Shown: piece by piece, positions 8,333-17,336 of the stretch
Position numbering within the stretch: the stretch's first letter is position 1
Layout of the letters: every line of letters begins with the position of its first letter
NCBI GenBank assembly: GCA_036389395.1
Contig: DASVPY010000031.1
Span: forward strand, 173,755 to 237,754
Direction: 5' to 3'
Source: QHXQ01 sp036389395
GTDB lineage: Bacteria; Acidobacteriota; Blastocatellia; Pyrinomonadales; Pyrinomonadaceae
Length of the DNA: 64,000 bases
Position numbers and translations under genes: made by a program
The notes under the pieces: generated by a model
Seen by the model: the letters and a program-made list of their open reading frames with translations, nothing else
Told to the model about the DNA's origin: nothing
Database searches by the model: none

Positions 8333-8468
8333 GGGAGCGCGGGCCTCCCTGCCCGCCATGAGCGCGTGAGCGCGAAGAAAGGAAGTGGCGGCGCGCAAGC
8401 TTGAAAGCCGCCGCGAACTTTTAAGCGTGCTGAAGCACGCTTTGGCGGGCAGGGAGGCCCGCGCTCCC
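8333..8468. repeat. REP-like palindromic element with 25-bp perfect arms
   Basis: The arms 8333-8357 and 8444-8468 are exact reverse complements. Inside is a second small hairpin, AAGCGTGC-TGAA-GCACGCTT (8423-8442). The whole gap 8223-8630 contains no credible gene besides this element. The nested structure resembles REP/BIME-type or small non-autonomous elements; I see no further copy in this window. Confidence 0.75.
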
Positions 8469-8630
8469 AGCCGCAGGGCCGCGCTCTTAACCGTAACTTG
8501 TGCCCACGCGCGCGCGCCGCTACACTGCCGGACTCCGGGCGCACAGCAAGGTAGACGCGCCCGGCGCGCGTAAGGTTTCAGCCCGCGCAGTGTTCAGCCC
8601 GTTCCGCCCGCTCGGCTCAGTCCCTTGTTC

Positions 8631-9176
8631 ATGAAGATTCTCGACATCGGCTGCGGCACGCACAAGACGCCCGGCGCTATCGGCCTCGACAGCAACCCGC
8701 GCACCCACGCCGACGTGATCCACGACCTGAACCGCGTGCCCTACCCGTTCCCCGACGACGAGTTCGACCTGATCATCGGCAACCAGGTGATCGAACATTT
8801 GGACGACGTGCTCGCGGTCGTCGCCGAGCTGCACCGCATCGCCAAGCCCGGCGCGCTCATCCGCCTCGACACGCCGCACTACTCCGACATCGCCTCCTAC
8901 ACAGACCCGACGCACAAGCACCACCTGACCACCGAGTCGTTCGCCTACTTCACGGGGCAGCGCCCCGACTTCGACTTCTACAGCACGGTGCGCCTGCGCC
9001 CGCGCGCGGTGCGCGTGACCATGCTCAAGCTCTGGCGCGCGCTCGGCTTCGAGCTGCTCGTCAACAGTTGCAACCGCTACCCACGTTTGCGCTTCATACG
9101 CAAGTTCTGGGAGTCCTACCTCTGCTACGTCATCCGCGGCAAGACGATCTACTTCGAGTTCGAGGTACTCAAGTGA
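8631..9176 (+). CDS. SAM-dependent methyltransferase, class I
   Basis: A 181-residue protein with the SAM-binding motif I as ILDIGCGTHKTPGAIGLD at the N-terminus, an acidic residue ending strand 2 (GLDSNP), and a motif IV-like loop around FDLIIGNQVIEHLDDVL. The NQVIEHL and LDTPHYSDIASYTDPTH segments resemble the small methyltransferases found in glycan or O-antigen loci (Methyltransf_11-like). The substrate is unknown. I placed the start at the ATG because the Rossmann strand begins right after it. The gene stands alone between an exported PDZ protein and a small exported protein. Confidence 0.85.
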   Translation: MKILDIGCGTHKTPGAIGLDSNPRTHADVIHDLNRVPYPFPDDEFDLIIGNQVIEHLDDVLAVVAELHRIAKPGALIRLDTPHYSDIASYTDPTHKHHLTTESFAYFTGQRPDFDFYSTVRLRPRAVRVTMLKLWRALGFELLVNSCNRYPRLRFIRKFWESYLCYVIRGKTIYFEFEVLK

Positions 9177-9301
9177 GACATCGCGACGCAGGCCGGAACT
9201 TACGCCGCGCGCCGGTGTCTAACCCGCGACCGCCCGACGACCCTTGCAACCCGACGCGAACACACGGCGCGCACGCCGCGCCCACTTTGAAAGGACGAAG
9301 G

Positions 9302-9751
9302 ATGAGACTCACCTTACGAACCCGCACGCAGCGCGCGAGCTGCGCGCTGCTGTTGCTCGTCGCCGTAAACGCCGCCGCGCAGACGCAAGCGCCGCCGGCC
9401 AAACCCGACCCGGCCGCCGTCGTCGGCAACTGGGAAGGCACGTACCACGACGCGCCGGCCATCACGCTCCGCGTCAAGCTCGACGGCGAACGGCTGAGCG
9501 GCACGGTCGTCTTCTACCGCATCATCGAGGACAGCCGCGGCGCGCGCGCCGACGGCCAGGCCGAAGTCCCCATGCTTGAGCCGAAGTTCGACGGCGCGGT
9601 GCTCAGCTTCAAGATCAAGCCGCCGGCCGAAGAGGCCAAGCCCTTCGACATGGAGTTGAAACTCACCGGCCCCGACGAAGGCCTCGCCGTCACCAAGCGC
9701 GGCGAAGAAGACGGCAGCCTCACGACGCTCAAGGTCGTCCGCAAGAAGTAA
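9302..9751 (+). CDS. Small exported protein of unknown function
   Basis: A 149-residue protein with a signal peptide (about residues 1-27, ending VNAAAQ) and a globular part predicted to be all-beta: VVGNWEGTYHDAPAITLRVK, then further strands containing GTVVFYR, FDGAVLSFKIK, ELKLTGPDEG and GSLTTLKVV. This lipocalin-like strand series is common in small acidobacterial exported proteins, but I cannot name a family. The ATG has AAGGACGAAGG just upstream. The last codons form the first unit of a 27-bp tandem repeat that runs past the stop. Confidence 0.7.
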   Translation: MRLTLRTRTQRASCALLLLVAVNAAAQTQAPPAKPDPAAVVGNWEGTYHDAPAITLRVKLDGERLSGTVVFYRIIEDSRGARADGQAEVPMLEPKFDGAVLSFKIKPPAEEAKPFDMELKLTGPDEGLAVTKRGEEDGSLTTLKVVRKK

Positions 9752-9811
9752 CTGCCCAAAGTCGCGCGCAAGATGTGACTGCCCGAAGTCGTCCGCAAGC
9801 AGTAACCCGCC
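9731..9811. repeat. Three tandem 27-bp copies of a gene end
   Basis: Units 9731-9757, 9758-9784 and 9785-9811 are similar and each includes a stop codon at the same place (TAA, TGA, TAA). The first unit encodes the C-terminal KVVRKK and stop of the exported protein gene. The period is a multiple of three, so the reading frame repeats too. Confidence 0.85.
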
Positions 9812-9851
9812 CGGCGGGCGGTGCGGTCTCGAAGCTCCGCGCCGCCCGCCC

Positions 9852-9984
9852 GTCATAAAAAGTTTGACCCGCGCAGCCGTTCTGTCATAAAAAGCGGCCC
9901 GGCGGCCGCCGTCGGCGCGCCGCCCGCGCGAGAGACCCGCCGCACGCAACCTTTGCGCCTTGGAACGCGGAGACTTTTTATGAC
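9852..9984. repeat. Two GTCATAAAAAG copies and their complement over a start codon
   Basis: GTCATAAAAAGT (9852-9863) and GTCATAAAAAGC (9884-9895) are direct repeats. ACTTTTTATGAC (9973-9984) is their reverse complement and contains the ATG of the DUF1624 gene. In RNA either upstream copy could pair with the start region. Confidence 0.7.
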
Positions 9985-11275
9985 CGACAGCACAGCCCCC
10001 ACCGCAGACCCGGCCGCCATCGTGCCCGCGGTCGCCGCCGACCGCGCGCCGCTCCTGCCGCGCGACCTGTTCGCCCCAGACGTTGAGTCGTTGCGCGAGC
10101 CGCCCGCGCGGCGCACGCGGCTCGACTCGGTGGACATCCTGCGCGGCCTCGTCATGGTCATCATGGCGCTCGACCACACGCGCGACTACTTCCACAACGC
10201 CGCCTTCCAGTTCGACCCGACCGACTTGACCAGGACGAACGCGCCGCTCTTCTTCACGCGCTGGATCACACACTTCTGCGCGCCGGTCTTCGTCTTCCTC
10301 GCGGGCACGGGCGCGTTCCTCTCGTTGGGGCGCGGCAAGACGAAACGCGAGCTGTCCTGGTTTCTCGTCACGCGCGGCGCGTGGCTCATCCTGCTGGAAG
10401 TGACGCTGGTGCGGCTGGGCTGGACGTTCGACGTGCGCTACCACTTCATTTGGGTGCAGGTCATCTGGGTGCTCGGCTGGTCAATGATCATACTGGCGGG
10501 GCTGATCCATCTGCCGTCGTGGCTCTTGACGGCGTTCGGCGCTGTGCTCGTCGCCGGGCACAACCTGCTTGACCGCGTGCGGGCCGCGGACTTCGGGCAC
10601 TTCGATCTGCTCTGGCAGTTTCTGCACGAGCAGGGCGCGCAGCACTGGGGCGCGCCGCCGCCCAACGGCTTCACCTTCATGATCGCCTACCCGCTCGTCC
10701 CGTGGGTCGGCGTGATGGCGCTTGGGTACAGCTTCGGCCGGCTGCTGCAACTGCCCGAAGCGCGCAGACGACGCACGCTCTTCCGCTTGGGCCTCGCGCT
10801 CACGCTCGCGTTCATCATCCTGCGCGCGACGAACCTCTACGGCGACCCGCAGCCGTGGAGCGCGCAGAGCACGCCCGGCTTCACGCTGCTCTCGTTCATC
10901 AACTGCCAGAAGTACCCGCCGTCTCTGCTCTACCTGCTGATGACCTTGGGGCCGGCGATCATGTTACTGCCGCTTTTGGAACGCTGGACGGGCGCGGTCG
11001 CGCGCTTCTTCCTGACCTTCGGGCGCGTGCCGCTCTTCTACTACCTGCTGCACGTGCCCGTCATACACGTACTCGTCGTCGCCTGCGCCGTCGCGCGCTA
11101 CGGCCCGCAGGTCTTGCAGGTAGACGCGAGCCAGGGGCCGCCGCCCGGCTGGGGCTACCCGCTCGCGGTCGTCTACCTGGTGTGGCTCGTCACGGTGCTG
11201 CTGCTCTACCCGCTCTGCCGCCGCTGGGCGCGTCTCAAGCAGCGCAACCGCTCGGCGTGGCTCAGTTATCTGTAA
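9980..11275 (+). CDS. DUF1624 (heparan-alpha-glucosaminide N-acetyltransferase-like) membrane protein
   Basis: A 431-residue multi-pass membrane protein. After a 45-residue soluble N-terminus it reads RLDSVDILRGLVMVIMALDHTRDYF, the hallmark start of DUF1624/HGSNAT-like transferases (D-x-x-RG and DH-x-R). About ten hydrophobic segments follow. Family members are thought to move acetyl groups across membranes onto sugars; the substrate here is unknown. The C-terminus ends in LKQRNRSAWLSYL, typical of the group. The start codon is inside an ACTTTTTATGAC sequence that is complementary to two upstream repeats, so initiation may be structure-sensitive. Confidence 0.85.
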   Translation: MTDSTAPTADPAAIVPAVAADRAPLLPRDLFAPDVESLREPPARRTRLDSVDILRGLVMVIMALDHTRDYFHNAAFQFDPTDLTRTNAPLFFTRWITHFCAPVFVFLAGTGAFLSLGRGKTKRELSWFLVTRGAWLILLEVTLVRLGWTFDVRYHFIWVQVIWVLGWSMIILAGLIHLPSWLLTAFGAVLVAGHNLLDRVRAADFGHFDLLWQFLHEQGAQHWGAPPPNGFTFMIAYPLVPWVGVMALGYSFGRLLQLPEARRRRTLFRLGLALTLAFIILRATNLYGDPQPWSAQSTPGFTLLSFINCQKYPPSLLYLLMTLGPAIMLLPLLERWTGAVARFFLTFGRVPLFYYLLHVPVIHVLVVACAVARYGPQVLQVDASQGPPPGWGYPLAVVYLVWLVTVLLLYPLCRRWARLKQRNRSAWLSYL

Positions 11276-11429
11276 GTTCAAAGTTCAAGGTTCAACGTTC
11301 AACGCGCCGCCGACCTTGAACCTTGGACTTTGAACTTTGAACTTTGAACCCGCAACCTTGAACCTTGAACCTTGAACCTTGAACCTTGAACTTTGAACTT
11401 TGAACTTTGAACTTTGAACTTTGAACCTT
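11276..11429. repeat. Asymmetric TTGAACY word array (inverted repeat)
   Basis: The left arm (about 11276-11303) has four GTTCAAR words; the right side (about 11314-11429) has roughly fifteen TTGAACC/TTGAACT words in 7-base register with one short interruption. The array ends 17 bases before the response-regulator start codon. The strong length difference between the arms suggests slippage expansion of the right arm. Confidence 0.9.
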
Positions 11430-11446
11430 GTACTCTTAACTCCGCC

Positions 11447-11881
11447 ATGCCGTCCGCCCGCATCCTGATCGCAGACGACCACGAGGACAACCGCGAGTTG
11501 CTGCGCGTGATGTTGCAGGCGGCGGGCTACAGCGTGCGCGCGACGCGCGACGGGCGCGAGTGCGTCGCCGCCGCCGTCAGCGAGCCGTTCGACCTCGCGC
11601 TCATCGATCTCTCGATGCCGGCGCTCGACGGCTGGCACGTCTTGCGCGCCCTGCGCGCCGACGCGCGCACGCGTGCGCTCCGCTGCGTCGCCGTCACCGC
11701 CTGCGCCGCCGAGCAGGACAAGCACGAGACGCTCGCCGCCGGCTTCGACGGCTACCTCAGCAAGCCCTACACCGCCAAAGAACTACTCACCCTCGTCGCC
11801 CGCCTCCTCGACGGGCACGACGCCGCGCGCCCGAACGAGCGGCCCGCGAACGACCCAGGCGCGAAAGTGAACGACGCATGA
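11447..11881 (+). CDS. Single-domain response regulator
   Basis: A 144-residue CheY-like receiver. The acidic pocket is Asp10 and Asp11, the phospho-acceptor Asp54 (ALIDLSMP), Thr84 in VAVTACA and Lys106 in YLSKPY. No output domain follows; the C-terminal 25 residues are a charged tail. Phosphorylated by an unlinked histidine kinase, it would act by protein-protein contact. Its stop overlaps the start of the next gene by 4 bp, so the two are translationally coupled. No Shine-Dalgarno is visible because the start lies directly after the TTGAAC array. Confidence 0.92.
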   Translation: MPSARILIADDHEDNRELLRVMLQAAGYSVRATRDGRECVAAAVSEPFDLALIDLSMPALDGWHVLRALRADARTRALRCVAVTACAAEQDKHETLAAGFDGYLSKPYTAKELLTLVARLLDGHDAARPNERPANDPGAKVNDA

Positions 11882-12174
11882 GCGAGCACGCCGAGCAAAC
11901 CCAGCCCGCGCCCGACGAACTGACGCCGGGCCGCATCCTCGTCGCCTACGAAAAACTGTTCGGCGGCGGGCGCGGCGTCCGCAAGTTCGCCCGCTCAGGT
12001 CTGCGTCACGTCGAGTTGCCCGGCGGCGCGGTGCTCGTCGAACAGAACCCGAAGAAAAGCAGCGAGTGGGCCGACCTCGCCCGCCGCGGCCACCGCGTCG
12101 CCTGGGTCATGCGCGACGGCGCATACATAGCCCGCGTCGTGGACGGCGAAGTGACGATGCTTGAACAGGCGTAA
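11878..12174 (+). CDS. Small protein coupled to the response regulator
   Basis: A 98-residue soluble protein that overlaps the receiver gene by four bases. It has a conserved-looking core around TPGRILVAYEKLFGGGRGVR, followed by several short strands that look like a small beta-rich domain ending in GEVTMLEQA. I do not recognise the family. Translational coupling suggests a shared regulatory role. The codon use is like its neighbours, so it is likely a real gene. Confidence 0.7.
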   Translation: MSEHAEQTQPAPDELTPGRILVAYEKLFGGGRGVRKFARSGLRHVELPGGAVLVEQNPKKSSEWADLARRGHRVAWVMRDGAYIARVVDGEVTMLEQA

Positions 12175-12227
12175 GCAGTCGGGCCGGACAGCGCCGGCCG
12201 TGTTAGACTGTGTCGTCGGAGGTCGGC

Positions 12228-12431
12228 ATGAGCAGAATGATCGCCGTAGAGATACCGGAAGCGGAAGCCGCGTCGCTGGAGGCCGCGCTCGACCGCGCGT
12301 TGGCGGCCTTACGCAGCGCCAATCAAGACCCGGCCGCCGAGCGCGCCGAGCGCCTCGCGCGTCTGCGCGCAGAGACACGCGCGCTAATGGAGCTGATTCG
12401 GGCGGAACTCCATGTGGAAGAAAATCTATGA
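12228..12431 (+). CDS. Small coiled-coil protein
   Basis: A 67-residue protein with an excellent GGAGGT ribosome site five bases before the ATG. After a short strand (MSRMIAVEIPE) nearly all the rest is charged helix rich in Ala, Glu, Arg and Leu, predicted to form a coiled coil. It overlaps the next gene by 20 bp. The pairing with a second helical protein suggests a two-component complex; the function is unknown and a toxin-antitoxin role would be speculation. Confidence 0.65.
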   Translation: MSRMIAVEIPEAEAASLEAALDRALAALRSANQDPAAERAERLARLRAETRALMELIRAELHVEENL

Positions 12432-12945
12432 ACTGCTTGAGCAGATCATCACGCTTGCACAGAGGGTCTCGCGGCACGACGCGCAGCTAGAAGAACTGCG
12501 CCAGGAGGTGCGCGAACTAACGAGCATGGTGCATCGGCTAGCGCTCGAAGTTAACCGCCTGAGCGACCGCCAGACTTCGGAGCGCGAGAAAATGGAGTTG
12601 TGGGTCGAGAACCAACTGCTGCGTTTCGAGCGACGCCTCCCGCCCGCTCGTCGTCAGAGAGTGCCGCGCGCGACGACGAGTGACGCGCAGAGACAGCGAA
12701 GGCAAAAGGCAAAAGTTAAGAACAAAAGAACCGGGCGCGTGAGCATTGCGGCTCACGCGCCCGGTTTCTGTCTTCGCCCTTCGCCCTTCGCCTTCGCTTC
12801 ACCCCGTCCGCTTGAGCTTGCCGGTGCGCTTGGCCCAGCCTTCGACGCGGCCGAAGACGAAGAGGCCGAGCGGGATCATGACGACGCCCATGCCGAGCAG
12901 GATGAGCAGTTCGGGCAGGACGGCCGCGAGCGGCGCGCCCCGTAA
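12412..12945 (+). CDS. Coiled-coil protein whose reading frame runs through a hairpin element
   Basis: The first 80-90 residues look real: MWKKIYELLEQIITLAQRVS followed by long heptad-like helices (LEELRQEVRELTSMVHRLA) and a basic end. After about residue 95 the frame crosses the GGCGAAAG/CCGGGCGCG hairpin at 12697-12798 and then runs antisense into the ABC permease gene, where it reads low-complexity residues to a stop at 12945. The natural 3' end has therefore probably been lost or replaced by the repeat. The start overlaps the upstream coiled-coil gene by 20 bp. Only the N-terminal half should be trusted. Confidence 0.5.
   Translation: MWKKIYELLEQIITLAQRVSRHDAQLEELRQEVRELTSMVHRLALEVNRLSDRQTSEREKMELWVENQLLRFERRLPPARRQRVPRATTSDAQRQRRQKAKVKNKRTGRVSIAAHAPGFCLRPSPFAFASPRPLELAGALGPAFDAAEDEEAERDHDDAHAEQDEQFGQDGRERRAP
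12697..12798. terminator. Hairpin with 16-bp perfect stem inside a word-repeat pair
   Basis: The core stem is AACCGGGCGCGTGAGC (12729-12744), loop ATTGCG, and its exact complement (12751-12766). Outside it are GGCAAAAGGCAAAAG words (left) and CTTCGCCCTTCGCCC words (right). It lies at the end of the ABC permease gene and of the convergent small genes and is a good bidirectional terminator candidate. It is one of four related CCGGGCGCG hairpins in the window. Confidence 0.8.
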
Positions 12946-13620
12946 CTGCGCGACCTCGCCCGTGCCCTCGATGCCCATCAGCTTGCGGCAGGCCCGTAGC
13001 GCGTAGGTCGCGGGCGAGACGTAGGCGAGCGGTTGCAGCCAGCGCGGCAGCACCTCGACGGGGTAGTACACGCCTGAGACCAGCAGCAGGATGCCCTGGA
13101 AGATGTTCGTCGCCTCCGCGCCGCGCTCCGGGCTGACGACCGGCAGCACCGCCGCCATCAACCCCAGCCCGATGAACGCCAGGCTGCTCACCGCCAGCAC
13201 GACCGCGAAGCCGGCGAGGTTCGCGCCGCCCAGGTTCAGATCGATCAGCAGCCACAGGCCCACCAGCACGACGAACATGCGCACGATGCTGTAGGCCGCG
13301 GCGTACAGGCTCACGCCCAGCAGGTGGATGAGCCGCGAGACCGGGGCCATGAACGTGTATTCGAGCGTGCCCTCCCAGCGCTCGTAAGAGATCGAGTTGG
13401 CGATCTCGTTGAAGAGCACAGAGAGGAAGCCCCACAGCATCACGCCGACGAGCAGGGTCAGCGTCAGCCGCCGATCCTTCGCCGCCACGCCGATGAACGC
13501 GATGGTCGCCGAGTTCACGACGGCGTAGAACGTGAAGACCACGACCCAAGACATATAGCGCCGCGTCAGGTGGTAGTCGCGGAAGACGAACGCGTAGGCT
13601 TGTCTGAGTACCTGTTCCAT
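12799..13620 (-). CDS. ABC-2 type transporter permease
   Basis: A 273-residue integral membrane protein with six hydrophobic segments, the first within FVVVF-like sequence near residue 30. ERWEGTLEYTFMAPVSRL lies in the cytoplasmic loop and the typical SGVYYPVEVLPRWLQPLAYVSP-type turn follows (about residues 185-205). It pairs with the ATP-binding gene just upstream on the same strand (7-bp gap), forming an export system of the DrrA/DrrB or daunorubicin-resistance kind. The cargo is unknown. Confidence 0.92.
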   Translation of the reverse strand: MEQVLRQAYAFVFRDYHLTRRYMSWVVVFTFYAVVNSATIAFIGVAAKDRRLTLTLLVGVMLWGFLSVLFNEIANSISYERWEGTLEYTFMAPVSRLIHLLGVSLYAAAYSIVRMFVVLVGLWLLIDLNLGGANLAGFAVVLAVSSLAFIGLGLMAAVLPVVSPERGAEATNIFQGILLLVSGVYYPVEVLPRWLQPLAYVSPATYALRACRKLMGIEGTGEVAQLRGAPLAAVLPELLILLGMGVVMIPLGLFVFGRVEGWAKRTGKLKRTG

Positions 13621-13627
13621 CGCCTTA

Positions 13628-14530
<903 letters not shown>

Positions 14531-14810
14531 GTCAACACCTCATCCGACCGCAGGTGGTCGGATAGCCGCTCTCCAAATTGGATAGAGAGAAGACGGAGTG
14601 AACCGTCGGGCGACGGCGGGGCTTAGGCCCTAAAGAGGAGGATGCGTGACATGACCTTCATTTGATCACCTTGCTAACTTTCGCCCCCAAGATAAAACGC
14701 GCGCGCGGATTTGGCAAGAAAAATTCGGCCCGCGCCCGCCGGAGACACTTGCCAAACGACGCCCGGCCGAGAAATGTTCCGGCGTTGGTCGCGCGTGTTC
14801 GATGATCAGA

Positions 14811-14894
14811 TCAACACAGAGGGCACAGAGTTTCCACGGAGGACACAGAGTTCTTAACCGTGTCCTCTGTGCCTACTCTGTGCCCTCTGTGTGA
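14811..14894. repeat. CACAGAG word-type inverted repeat (copy 2)
   Basis: Left arm TCAACACAGAGGGCACAGAG with further words to about 14852, right arm from 14860 reading CTCTGTG words and ending GTGTGA. It is in the 14531-14929 gap between the exporter operon start and the end of the oxidoreductase gene. The remainder of the gap shows no gene. Confidence 0.88.
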
Positions 14895-14929
14895 GACCGG
14901 CCGCGCGCCACACGCAACCGCCGCTTGCA

Positions 14930-16090
14930 CTAGAGCAGCTCGGACTCGTGCAGGAGCTGGCCTGTCTTGAAGCGTTCGGGGCTGAGCGGCGTGATGTCGA
15001 GCAGGCGCGCGTGGCCTTCGAGGATCAGCTCGGCCGTGACGCGCCCCGTGGCGGGCGAGTGCATGACGCCGTGCCCGCTGAAGCCGTTGGCGAAGTACAG
15101 CCCGCGCACCTCAGAGGCCGGCCCGATGACGGCGTGGTGATCCGGCGTCATCTCGTAGAGACCGGCCCAGGCGCGGCGCGGGTTCACCTGCGCCTCTGCG
15201 AGACACGGCACGCGCGCGGCCGCGCGGGTCAGTATCTTCTCGACGAACGACTGATCGAAGTCGGTCTTAAAGCCCGGCGTCTCTTCGGGGTCGTTCCAAG
15301 CGAGCAGGATGCGCAAGCCCTCGCGGCGGAAGTGGAAGCCGTTCGACATGTCTATGACCATCGGGAAGCGCGCCGGCAGCCCGGCGAACGGCTCGGTCGG
15401 CACGAGCTGGCGGCGCAGCGGCTCGACGGGCAAGTCAGCGCCCGCCATGCGCGCGACTTCCGCCGCCCAAGCGCCCGCGCAGTTCACCACGGCGCGCGTC
15501 GCCACGCGCCCGCGCGAAGTCTCGACGCCCACGACCGCGCCGCCCGCAACGTCAATGCCCGTCACCGCCGTCTCAAGCCACAGCCGCGCGCCCCTCGCGC
15601 GCGCGCGCAGCATGAAGCCCATCATGACGCTGTGCGGATCGACGAAGCCGTCGGTCGGGCAGAACGTGCCGCCCAGCACGTCGTCTGCGCGCAACTGCGG
15701 CACCATCTCTAACACGTCGGCGCGCGTCACCAACTCGACGTTGCGCACGCCGAACTCGGCCTGGCGCGCGCGGTTGGCCTTGAGGTATTCGAGGTGGCGC
15801 TCGCTGGTGGCGAGGAAGAGGTAGCCGTGCGGGCGGTAGTCGGCCGGGTGGCCCGTCGCCTCGTCGAAGCGCGCGAAGAACTCAATCGAGTAGCGCGACA
15901 TCTGGATGTTGACGGGCGTGCTGAACTGCGCGCGCACGCCGCCCATGCTCTTGCCCGTCGAGCCTTGCCCCTGGTGCGCCTCGCGCTCTAGGACGAGCAC
16001 GTCGCGGCAGCCCGCTTCGGTCAGGTGATACGCGACGCTCGACCCGACGATGCCGCTGCCGATGATGCAAACGTCCGCCGTCTCTGTCAT
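14930..16090 (-). CDS. FAD-dependent oxidoreductase (DAO family, sarcosine oxidase beta-like)
   Basis: A 386-residue flavoprotein. The dinucleotide-binding loop is GSGIVGSS at residues 11-18, with an acidic residue closing strand 2 (VLVLERE). STGKSMGGVRAQFS corresponds to the flavin-contacting region of the sarcosine oxidase/glycine oxidase group, and FANGFSGHGVMHSPATG is the C-terminal FAD motif. It would oxidise a secondary or N-methyl amine, producing an imine and passing electrons to oxygen or a quinone; the true substrate is not visible. It follows the exported protein gene with only 6 bp between, so they share an operon. Confidence 0.9.
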   Translation of the reverse strand: MTETADVCIIGSGIVGSSVAYHLTEAGCRDVLVLEREAHQGQGSTGKSMGGVRAQFSTPVNIQMSRYSIEFFARFDEATGHPADYRPHGYLFLATSERHLEYLKANRARQAEFGVRNVELVTRADVLEMVPQLRADDVLGGTFCPTDGFVDPHSVMMGFMLRARARGARLWLETAVTGIDVAGGAVVGVETSRGRVATRAVVNCAGAWAAEVARMAGADLPVEPLRRQLVPTEPFAGLPARFPMVIDMSNGFHFRREGLRILLAWNDPEETPGFKTDFDQSFVEKILTRAAARVPCLAEAQVNPRRAWAGLYEMTPDHHAVIGPASEVRGLYFANGFSGHGVMHSPATGRVTAELILEGHARLLDITPLSPERFKTGQLLHESELL

Positions 16091-16096
16091 GTAGGC

Positions 16097-17254
16097 TTAC
16101 CTCTGCGCGCCGACGCCCAAAAACGGCTGCCGCACGTAGGCGACGCCGAAGTCCGCGCCGAGCTTGAAGTGGCGCTTGACCGTCGCGGCCGGGTCGAAGA
16201 ACCACGAGCCGGGCGCGGCGCTGCGCTCCTTGTTATCGAACCAGCCCCACGGCGGCCGCGCCATGTTGTGCCCCCCGACCGCGCCGAGGAACGCCGAGCC
16301 GAGCGCGCCCAGGTTGAGCGCGTGCGCCTGCGTGCGACCCTTCGAGCCGACGACGCTGACGGACACTTGCCCGTAGTCGGTCACGAGACCGTAAGTCTCA
16401 CCGACGCCCTGCTGCGCGCGCGGCCAGAGCGTGGTGAGCAGCGGCACGAGATCGTAGCTCACAGTCTCCGCGCCGGGCGCGGGCACGGCGGCGCGGCCGC
16501 CGTACTCGTAGCGGAGCACGCTGCCGCGCGGGCGCTGCTTGTCGTCGCGGTAAGCCGCGATGCCGTGCCCCTTCGGCTCGACGTAGAGGCGCGGGCGTTC
16601 GCCGTCGAGCGTGACGACGTTCTTGCCGTCGTCGGCGTTCTTCCTGTCGTCGTCCGGGCCGCCTTCGAGCTTCGCGCTTGCGGCGTTCGCGCTGTCTTCG
16701 GTCGCGGCCGTGTACTTGAGGAAGCGATTGTGCGCGAGCGTCTCGACGTAGACGACGCGGGCGCGCTCGATGTCGCCGCCCTGTTTGGCGACGACGACGA
16801 GACAGCCTTCCATGTCGTTCTCGTGGGCGACGGTCGCCTCGGCCGAGCGACCCGTCGGGTCAAAGCGCCCGCCGCGCTTGACGCCCTCGTTGATGATGTT
16901 GCTGAGGATGCGGCCGCCGCTGCCGCCTTTGTAGTCGCGCGGGTGGAAGACGGCGTAGTGGATGAAGTAGTGCGTCGCCGTCTCGCTGACGGCGTAGTAG
17001 ACGTAAGCCTTGAGGGGGAAGCGTTCGTCGTCGGCGTGCGCCCAGTTGTTGTCGCCGCGCCAGTCGCCGTCGAAGTCGAAGTTGGTCAGGTAGTCGTGGC
17101 GGGCTTCGTCGAGACCCTGGTAGAAGACGGGCGCGAAGCGGGCGGCGACGGCGCGGGCCTGCGCCTCCGTCTGCGCGCTCGCGCGGGCCGCCACGAGCAA
17201 CAGCGCGACGGCGCAAGCGAGCGCGTAACGCCGCAGGCGGGCACTGCCGAACAT
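16097..17254 (-). CDS. Exported protein of unknown function
   Basis: A 385-residue protein with a signal peptide (MFGSARLRRYALACAVALLL..., cleavage near ASAQ at about 28). The first mature region, ARFAPVFYQGLDEARHDYL, then the acidic FDFDGDWRGDNNWAHADD and TATHYFIHYAVFHPRDY, resembles Vps62-like domains (surface-exposed beta proteins), though I cannot confirm this. I chose the internal ATG at 17254 because GGAGGTG lies just before it and a signal peptide follows directly. Its operon partner is the FAD oxidoreductase 6 bp downstream. Confidence 0.7.
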   Translation of the reverse strand: MFGSARLRRYALACAVALLLVAARASAQTEAQARAVAARFAPVFYQGLDEARHDYLTNFDFDGDWRGDNNWAHADDERFPLKAYVYYAVSETATHYFIHYAVFHPRDYKGGSGGRILSNIINEGVKRGGRFDPTGRSAEATVAHENDMEGCLVVVAKQGGDIERARVVYVETLAHNRFLKYTAATEDSANAASAKLEGGPDDDRKNADDGKNVVTLDGERPRLYVEPKGHGIAAYRDDKQRPRGSVLRYEYGGRAAVPAPGAETVSYDLVPLLTTLWPRAQQGVGETYGLVTDYGQVSVSVVGSKGRTQAHALNLGALGSAFLGAVGGHNMARPPWGWFDNKERSAAPGSWFFDPAATVKRHFKLGADFGVAYVRQPFLGVGAQR

Positions 17255-17336
17255 CGACACACCTCCGCGGGACTGGACGAGCCAGCAGAGCATACCCAAC
17301 GCCGCGGCGCATGGCTAGCGCAAATTTCCGTAGCGA

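Noticed and set aside
11276..11429. CRISPR array reading of the TTGAACY repeats
   Set aside because: The repeat unit is 7 bases with no spacers, and no cas genes are near.
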